Shown one piece after another: positions 7,626 to 11,073 of a stretch of DNA of 11,073 bases. The stretch spans positions 4,000 through 15,072 of the forward strand of contig MGNZ01000058.1 of NCBI GenBank assembly GCA_001795235.1. Direction: 5' to 3'. The position numbers were made by a program, and so were the translations under genes. The notes under the pieces are model-generated. The model was not told the DNA's origin. It made no database searches and saw nothing but the letters and a program-made list of their open reading frames with translations. The DNA is from Chloroflexi bacterium RBG_16_64_32. Its GTDB lineage: Bacteria > Chloroflexota > Dehalococcoidia > SM23-28-2 > RBG-16-64-32. Numbering within the stretch: position 1 is the first letter of the stretch; every line of letters starts with the position of its first letter.

Positions 7626-9127
7626 TGGATCTGAACCTCGAGTGGTCGCTGCTGGCCCCCGAGTACGTCCTGGCCGGCTGGGCGGGGATGGTAGTGCTGC
7701 TGGACCTGTTCTGGGGGAAGTTACGCAAGGAGCAGCTCGCGTACGTAGCGGCGGCGGGCGCACTGGCCTCGGCCCTGACCGCACTCATCTGGGTCAACGA
7801 CGACACGAACTTCGCCAACCTCATCGACATCAACAACTACACGACGCTGTTCCGCGTCGTCTTCGGCCTCATCGGCGCCTTCATCTGCATCGCCTCCGCC
7901 CGCTTCGTCAAGGACCGTCTGCTGCACGCCGGCGAGTACTACGGCCTGATCCTGCTCAGCGTCCTGGGCGCCAACATGATGGCCGCCGCCAGCGAGCTGC
8001 TGACGGCCTACATCTCGTTGGAGCTGCTGAGCTTCAGCCTCTACGTCCTCACCTCCTACGCCAAGTTCGACCTGCGCTCCAACGAGGGCGGTCTGAAGTA
8101 CATGCTCCTGGGCGCCTTCTCCTCGGCGATATTCCTCTACGGCATCGGCATGATCTACGGCGTCACGGGGTCGACGCGGTTCACGGAGATCGCGGCGGCG
8201 CTGTCCGGGGACACCGCTGACTACGATCTGGCGCTGTTCCTGGGGCTGGTGCTGATCATCGCCGGTCTGGGGTTCAAGGTGGCGGCGGTTCCGTTCCACA
8301 TGTGGACCCCAGACGCCTACGAGGGGGCGCCCCTGCCCATCACCGCCCTCATCGCAGGCATAGGGAAGGCAGCGGGGTTCGCCCTGTTCCTGAAGCTGTT
8401 CGCCCAGGCGTTCCTCCCTCTGGTGGACGACTGGCGCGTGTTCATCGCTGTCCTCGCGGCGCTGACGATGGCGCTGGGCAACCTGGTGGCGATCCAGCAG
8501 CACAACATCAAGCGGCTGCTCGCCTACTCCAGCATCGGCCAGGTGGGGTTCATGATGATGGGGATCGCCGCTCTCACGCCGGAAAACGCCGACGCCGCCA
8601 GCGCCCTGGTCCTGCACCTAGTGGGCTACGTGATCACAAACATGGCTGCGTTCGTGGCCGTGATCATCTGGTACAACTGGACGGGCAAGGAAGAGATATC
8701 GGACTTCGCGGGGGCGGCGGAGCGTGCCCCCTACCTGGCGCTTACCCTGAGCATAGCGCTGTTCTCGCTGGCGGGGATGCCCCTGTTCGCCGGCTTCGCC
8801 ACCAAGTTCATCCTGTTCCAGGCGGCGGCGGAGCAAGATCTCCTGTGGCTATCGTCGCTGGCGGTGTTCTTCAGCTTCATCTCCCTGTACTACTACCTGA
8901 TTGTGATCAAGCAGATGTACCTGGGCGAGCCGCCTAGCCCGGCTGGGGAGGAGCCGGCGCGTTTCCCGACGCCCTGGCTGGAGTACGGGGCGCTGACGCT
9001 GCTGGTGGCGGGCGTGTTCGTGGTGGGGCTGTACCCGCAGCCGGTGTTCGACGTCGTCGAGCAGGGCACGGTGGCGATGATGGCCGCTTCCGACACGGCG
9101 GCGGGCACGGTGGGGGCGCCGCCGTAG
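7625..9127 (+). CDS. nuoN: NADH-quinone oxidoreductase subunit N (antiporter-like)
   Basis: NuoN (ND2-like) is the proximal antiporter-like subunit, next to NuoK. It has 500 residues and about 14 helices. The residues of the proton path are all visible: Glu133 in YISLELLSFSLYVL (TM5), Lys218 in GFKVAAVPFHMW (TM7), Lys248 in AGIGKAAGFALF (TM8) and Lys394 in AGFATKFILFQAA (TM12). These correspond to E. coli Glu133, Lys217, Lys247 and Lys395. The start is GTG 7625, whose first base is the last base of the nuoM stop. The N-terminus DLNLEWSLLAPEYVLAGW is typical of the family, and no clear separate ribosome binding site is seen, so it is probably coupled to nuoM. It is the last gene of the complex I block; a short Ala/Thr/Gly-rich tail ends the protein. 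Confidence 0.96.
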   Translation: MDLNLEWSLLAPEYVLAGWAGMVVLLDLFWGKLRKEQLAYVAAAGALASALTALIWVNDDTNFANLIDINNYTTLFRVVFGLIGAFICIASARFVKDRLLHAGEYYGLILLSVLGANMMAAASELLTAYISLELLSFSLYVLTSYAKFDLRSNEGGLKYMLLGAFSSAIFLYGIGMIYGVTGSTRFTEIAAALSGDTADYDLALFLGLVLIIAGLGFKVAAVPFHMWTPDAYEGAPLPITALIAGIGKAAGFALFLKLFAQAFLPLVDDWRVFIAVLAALTMALGNLVAIQQHNIKRLLAYSSIGQVGFMMMGIAALTPENADAASALVLHLVGYVITNMAAFVAVIIWYNWTGKEEISDFAGAAERAPYLALTLSIALFSLAGMPLFAGFATKFILFQAAAEQDLLWLSSLAVFFSFISLYYYLIVIKQMYLGEPPSPAGEEPARFPTPWLEYGALTLLVAGVFVVGLYPQPVFDVVEQGTVAMMAASDTAAGTVGAPP

Positions 9128-9158
9128 CGCTGCCGCCGGCAAGCAGGTGCGGGTGGAG

Positions 9159-9182
9159 TATATTACTGGGCGGTGATATAAT
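9159..9182 (+). promoter_or_regulatory. arsR promoter with overlapping candidate ArsR operator
   Basis: A perfect extended -10 box, TGATATAAT, spans 9174-9182. The imperfect palindrome TATATTAC-N6-GTGATATA (9159-9180, 7 of 8 positions complementary) overlaps it, so a bound repressor would block RNA polymerase. The -35 region is weak (TGGAGT 9154-9159), as expected with an extended -10. The core ATATTA-N8-TGATAT (9160-9179) recurs at 9604-9623. The predicted transcription start is about 9189. Confidence 0.7.
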
Positions 9183-9196
9183 TGACCCGCATCGAT

Positions 9197-9583
9197 ATGG
9201 ATAAGCCGCCGCTCGTGCCCCGGCCGTTCACCGCTTCGGTGAGACCGCCCGCCACGGATGACCTGGCGCCGCTCCTCAGGGCACTGGCGGACGAGACTCG
9301 CCTGAAGATTTTCGCCCTTCTGACCAAAGAGGAGCTGTGCGTCTGCGAGATCGAGGACGTCCTTGGCCTGCCGCAGAGCCTGGTCTCCAACCACCTGGCC
9401 GTCCTACGCCGGGCGGGCCTCGTGCGGTGGCGGCGCGATGCAGAGGACAGCCGCTGGATATTCTACCGGGCTGACCCGGCCGCCGCCGCTGCCCTGCGGC
9501 AGCGGTGCGTGGGCCTGCTCACGACGCGCGCTCCTTCCGGCGGCGGTCGGAGGGCAGAGGAAGTGTGCCGTGCGCGACGGTAG
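9197..9583 (+). CDS. arsR: ArsR-family As(III)-responsive transcriptional repressor
   Basis: ArsR is a dimeric winged-helix repressor of the ArsR/SmtB family that leaves its operator when As(III) or Sb(III) binds. With the ATG at 9197 it has 128 residues. The family core is clear: LLRALADETRLKIFALL (about 26-42), the metalloid-binding ELCVCE (Cys48 and Cys50), the recognition helix QSLVSNHLAVLRRAGLV (60-76) and the wing DSRWIFYRAD. Two further cysteines near the C-terminus (Cys104, Cys124) could add a ligand. A TTG at 9182 in the same frame would add five residues, but it lies inside the -10 box. ATG 9197 is therefore preferred, despite the lack of a Shine-Dalgarno and a leader of only about 8 bases. 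It sits 69 bases after nuoN with its own promoter, so it is probably not part of the nuo transcript by design. It likely represses itself and the exporter gene downstream. Confidence 0.92.
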   Translation: MDKPPLVPRPFTASVRPPATDDLAPLLRALADETRLKIFALLTKEELCVCEIEDVLGLPQSLVSNHLAVLRRAGLVRWRRDAEDSRWIFYRADPAAAAALRQRCVGLLTTRAPSGGGRRAEEVCRARR

Positions 9584-9603
9584 GGCTTTTCTTTTGGGGA
9601 GAC

Positions 9604-9626
9604 ATATCAACGAGTACTGATATAGC
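9604..9626 (+). promoter_or_regulatory. Second candidate ArsR operator with extended -10, before the arsenite exporter
   Basis: ATATCA (9604-9609) and TGATAT (9618-9623) form a perfect inverted repeat with an 8-base spacer. The layout and half-sites match the site in front of arsR. The right half runs into TGATATAGC (9618-9626), an extended -10 with TGn and 4 of 6 -10 positions. The exporter ATG is 16 bases beyond its end. No good -35 is seen. Confidence 0.6.
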
Positions 9627-9641
9627 CGCCCTTAGCGAACA

Positions 9642-10760
9642 ATGACAGCAGAACCTATTGGCCGGCCGCGAACGGGACGCATCGTTGGCCAGCTCGGCAT
9701 TCTGGACCGTTTCCTCCCGCTGTGGATCTTCGCGGCCATGGCTGTGGGCGTCAGCTTAGGGCGCATCTGGCCTGGCATCGCAGATGCTATCGACGCCCTG
9801 CGCATCGACACCGTCTCGCTGCCCATCGCCATCGGCCTGCTCTGGATGATGTACCCGGTGCTCACCAATGTCCAATATGAGCAGCTCTCCAAGGTCGCTA
9901 CGGCCTGGAAGATGTTTAGCGTATCACTGGCGCTCAACTGGCTCATCGGACCGGTGATCATGTTCCTCCTGGCCTGGATCTTCTTGCCAGACATGCCAGA
10001 GTACCGAGAGGGTCTGATCATCGTGGGGCTGGCGCGTTGCATAGCGATGGTGCTCATCTGGAACATGCTGGCCCGCGGCGACAACGACTACTGCGCCGTC
10101 CTGGTGGCCCTGAACTCCGTCTTCCAGATACTATTCTATTCGCTGTACGCCTACTTCTTCATCAGCGTTGCGTCCGACTGGATACCCTGGGGCAGCGGAG
10201 GTGTCGAGTCCGTTCACGTCTCCATGTGGCAGGTGGCGCGCACTGTGTTTATCTTCCTGGGTGTGCCCTTGGTGGCCGGCATCATCACCCGCTTCGCCGT
10301 GATCCGGATGAGGGGGCGCGACTGGTTCGAGACGAGGTTCATTCCGAAGCTCAGCCCCACAGCCATAGTTGGCCTGCTCTTCACTATCGTCGTCATGTTC
10401 TCCCTAAAGGGCGAATACATCTTGGACCTGCCCCTTGACGTGCTGCGGATCGCTGCGCCTCTTCTAGTCTACTTCCTGATCATGTTCGCCGTAGCCTACA
10501 GCCTGTCATGGAGGGCCGGATTCCGCTACGCGGATACCGCTACGCTATCCTTCACCGCCGCCAGCAACAACTTCGAGCTGGCCATCGCTGTCAGCATCGG
10601 CGTCTTCGGGCTGGAGTCCGGCCAGGCCTTCGCGGCGGTCGTCGGCCCTCTCGTCGAGGTGCCGGTGCTCGTCAGTCTGGTCTACGTGTCGTTGTGGGCC
10701 AGCCGGTTCTTCTTCGGCCCCGACGGCCGCGTGAAGCGGAAGGTGCTGGCTATGGGTTAG
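9642..10760 (+). CDS. acr3: ACR3-family arsenite efflux permease
   Basis: ACR3 exports arsenite, As(OH)3/As(OH)2O-, from the cytoplasm across the inner membrane and belongs to the bile/arsenite/riboflavin transporter superfamily. At 372 residues with about ten hydrophobic helices it is full length. Typical features are LDRFLPLWIFAAMAVGV at the N-terminus, the essential cysteine in TM4 (Cys133 in GLARCIAMVLIWN), NDYCAVLVALNSVFQ, and the essential TM9 glutamate (Glu312 in ASNNFELAIAVSIGVFG). It follows arsR by 58 bases, a spacer holding its own operator-like palindrome and -10 box. There is no convincing Shine-Dalgarno before ATG 9642. Third positions look somewhat less GC-rich by eye than in the nuo genes, which would fit a transferred resistance unit, though I did not count them. 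No arsenate reductase (arsC) is seen in this window. Confidence 0.95.
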   Translation: MTAEPIGRPRTGRIVGQLGILDRFLPLWIFAAMAVGVSLGRIWPGIADAIDALRIDTVSLPIAIGLLWMMYPVLTNVQYEQLSKVATAWKMFSVSLALNWLIGPVIMFLLAWIFLPDMPEYREGLIIVGLARCIAMVLIWNMLARGDNDYCAVLVALNSVFQILFYSLYAYFFISVASDWIPWGSGGVESVHVSMWQVARTVFIFLGVPLVAGIITRFAVIRMRGRDWFETRFIPKLSPTAIVGLLFTIVVMFSLKGEYILDLPLDVLRIAAPLLVYFLIMFAVAYSLSWRAGFRYADTATLSFTAASNNFELAIAVSIGVFGLESGQAFAAVVGPLVEVPVLVSLVYVSLWASRFFFGPDGRVKRKVLAMG

Positions 10761-10828
10761 GAAGGGATCCGGAGGCGTGGTGCGCGGACCGCCATTGCCC
10801 CACATCTTTGGCGTCGTCTCGGCCCGTT

Positions 10829-10843
10829 GCCGGTGACCCCGGC
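10829..10843 (+). terminator. GC-rich hairpin after the exporter gene, weak terminator candidate
   Basis: GCCGG (10829-10833) and CCGGC (10839-10843) form a 5-bp stem with loop TGACC, 69 bases after the ACR3 stop. No T-run follows, so it lacks the second part of an intrinsic terminator. It is the only notable structure in the 157-base spacer before the next promoter. Confidence 0.2.
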
Positions 10844-10874
10844 GGCGGCAGGCGGACCACTTGATGTCCTGCGC

Positions 10875-10902
10875 TTGACACGCGCCCGCCCGGCGTCATA
10901 AT
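10875..10902 (+). promoter_or_regulatory. Sigma-70-type promoter for the downstream gene
   Basis: A perfect -35, TTGACA (10875-10880), a 16-base spacer, and CATAAT (10897-10902), which matches the -10 consensus at 5 of 6 positions. The predicted start is near 10909, only about 9 bases ahead of ATG 10918. It is the best classical promoter in the window and separates the downstream gene from the ars unit. Confidence 0.75.
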
Positions 10903-10917
10903 CAAGCCTGAACGCCG

Positions 10918-11073
10918 ATGCGTACAGTCAAAGCCCTTTTCGCTCTCGTGCTCGCCGTCTGGGCGCTGGCGACGGTGTACGTCTTCTACTGGTTCCGCGA
11001 GCGCTACGGTCGCGGCGGCCCCATTCCGGCGTCGCAGGCGGGCGTCCTGCTGCACCCGCTGCGGCCCTGGATA
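10918..11073 (+). CDS. N-terminal part of an unknown membrane-anchored protein (truncated by window end)
   Basis: An open frame of 52 codons runs off the right edge. A short basic start (MRTVK) is followed by one hydrophobic helix at about residues 6-26 (ALFALVLAVWALATVYVFYW), then an arginine-rich stretch and a proline-containing segment, PIPASQAGVLLHPLRPWI. This is a signal-anchor layout: one membrane helix with the rest of the protein beyond. The last segment resembles the region before the SAM-binding domain in some membrane-anchored class I methyltransferases, but the diagnostic glycine motif would lie outside the window, so that is a guess. A strong promoter just upstream and the conserved-looking ATG support a real gene. 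Whether it belongs to the arsenic unit cannot be told. Confidence 0.6.
   Translation, partial: MRTVKALFALVLAVWALATVYVFYWFRERYGRGGPIPASQAGVLLHPLRPWI

Noticed and set aside
6255..7784. A 509-codon minus-strand open frame opposite nuoM
   Set aside because: It is antisense to a clearly conserved gene. Its Glu/His/Gln/Arg-rich translation is typical of shadow frames in GC-rich DNA, with no hydrophobic core or motif.
7721..8617. A 298-codon minus-strand open frame opposite nuoN, and a similar 283-codon frame opposite nuoH (1960-2811)
   Set aside because: Same reasons: low-complexity charged translations produced by the codon bias of the true gene on the + strand.
9131..9141. TGCC/GGCA hairpin just after nuoN as an operon terminator
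   Set aside because: A 4-bp stem with no T-run; such structures are expected by chance in GC-rich DNA.
9182..9184. TTG at 9182 as the arsR start codon
   Set aside because: It lies within the extended -10 box TGATATAAT (9174-9182 and the following base), so a transcript from that promoter could not contain it. ATG 9197 is preferred.
9568..9595. A possible terminator at the end of arsR: CCGT/ACGG stem followed by a T-rich stretch
   Set aside because: The stem is only 4 bp and lies partly in the arsR coding end, and the T-rich stretch starts 6 bases after it. Too weak to call.

Overview
The window is GC-rich bacterial DNA read almost entirely on the + strand. It carries the 3' part of a respiratory complex I (NADH:quinone oxidoreductase) operon, in the order [probable nuoC end]-nuoD-nuoH-nuoI-nuoJ-nuoK-nuoL-nuoM-nuoN. 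After it come a short arsenic-resistance unit (arsR, then an ACR3-type arsenite exporter) and the first 52 codons of a membrane-anchored protein of unknown function. Base composition, subunit sequences, the direct nuoD-to-nuoH order and a CHPERSEGS-type dispersed repeat together suggest a Chloroflexota (Dehalococcoidia-like) genome. That is an impression from memory, not a search result.

Complex I, 1-9127. NuoD and NuoI belong to the peripheral arm and its quinone-site junction. NuoH, J and K form the membrane heel. NuoL, M and N are the three antiporter-like proton pumps. Most junctions are tight: nuoH/nuoI abut, nuoJ/nuoK overlap as ATGA, nuoK/nuoL overlap by 7 bases and nuoM/nuoN overlap by 1 base. 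Three junctions are open: 165-303 before nuoD, 1441-1605 between nuoD and nuoH, and 6028-6125 between nuoL and nuoM. The nuoD/nuoH gap holds a 150-base element with imperfect inverted ends. It is flanked by a perfect 19-base duplication of the gene junction, so nuoD keeps its stop and nuoH keeps its ribosome binding site and TTG start. NuoM lacks the canonical TM7 lysine that NuoL and NuoN both keep. No nuoE, nuoF or nuoG lies between nuoD and nuoH.

Arsenic unit, 9128-10760. ArsR carries the ELCVCE metalloid-binding motif, and the ACR3 exporter keeps its TM4 cysteine and TM9 glutamate. Two matching 20-base imperfect palindromes (ATAT[T/C]A-N8-TGATAT) sit just before arsR and just before the exporter gene. 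Each is fused to an extended -10 box. This suggests that ArsR represses both genes and is released by As(III).

Right end, 10761-11073. A spacer with one GC-rich hairpin leads to a strong sigma-70-type promoter (TTGACA-16-CATAAT) and the start of a truncated gene. At all three promoters in the right third, the ATG lies only 14-15 bases after the -10 box with no Shine-Dalgarno sequence, which points to very short-leader transcripts.
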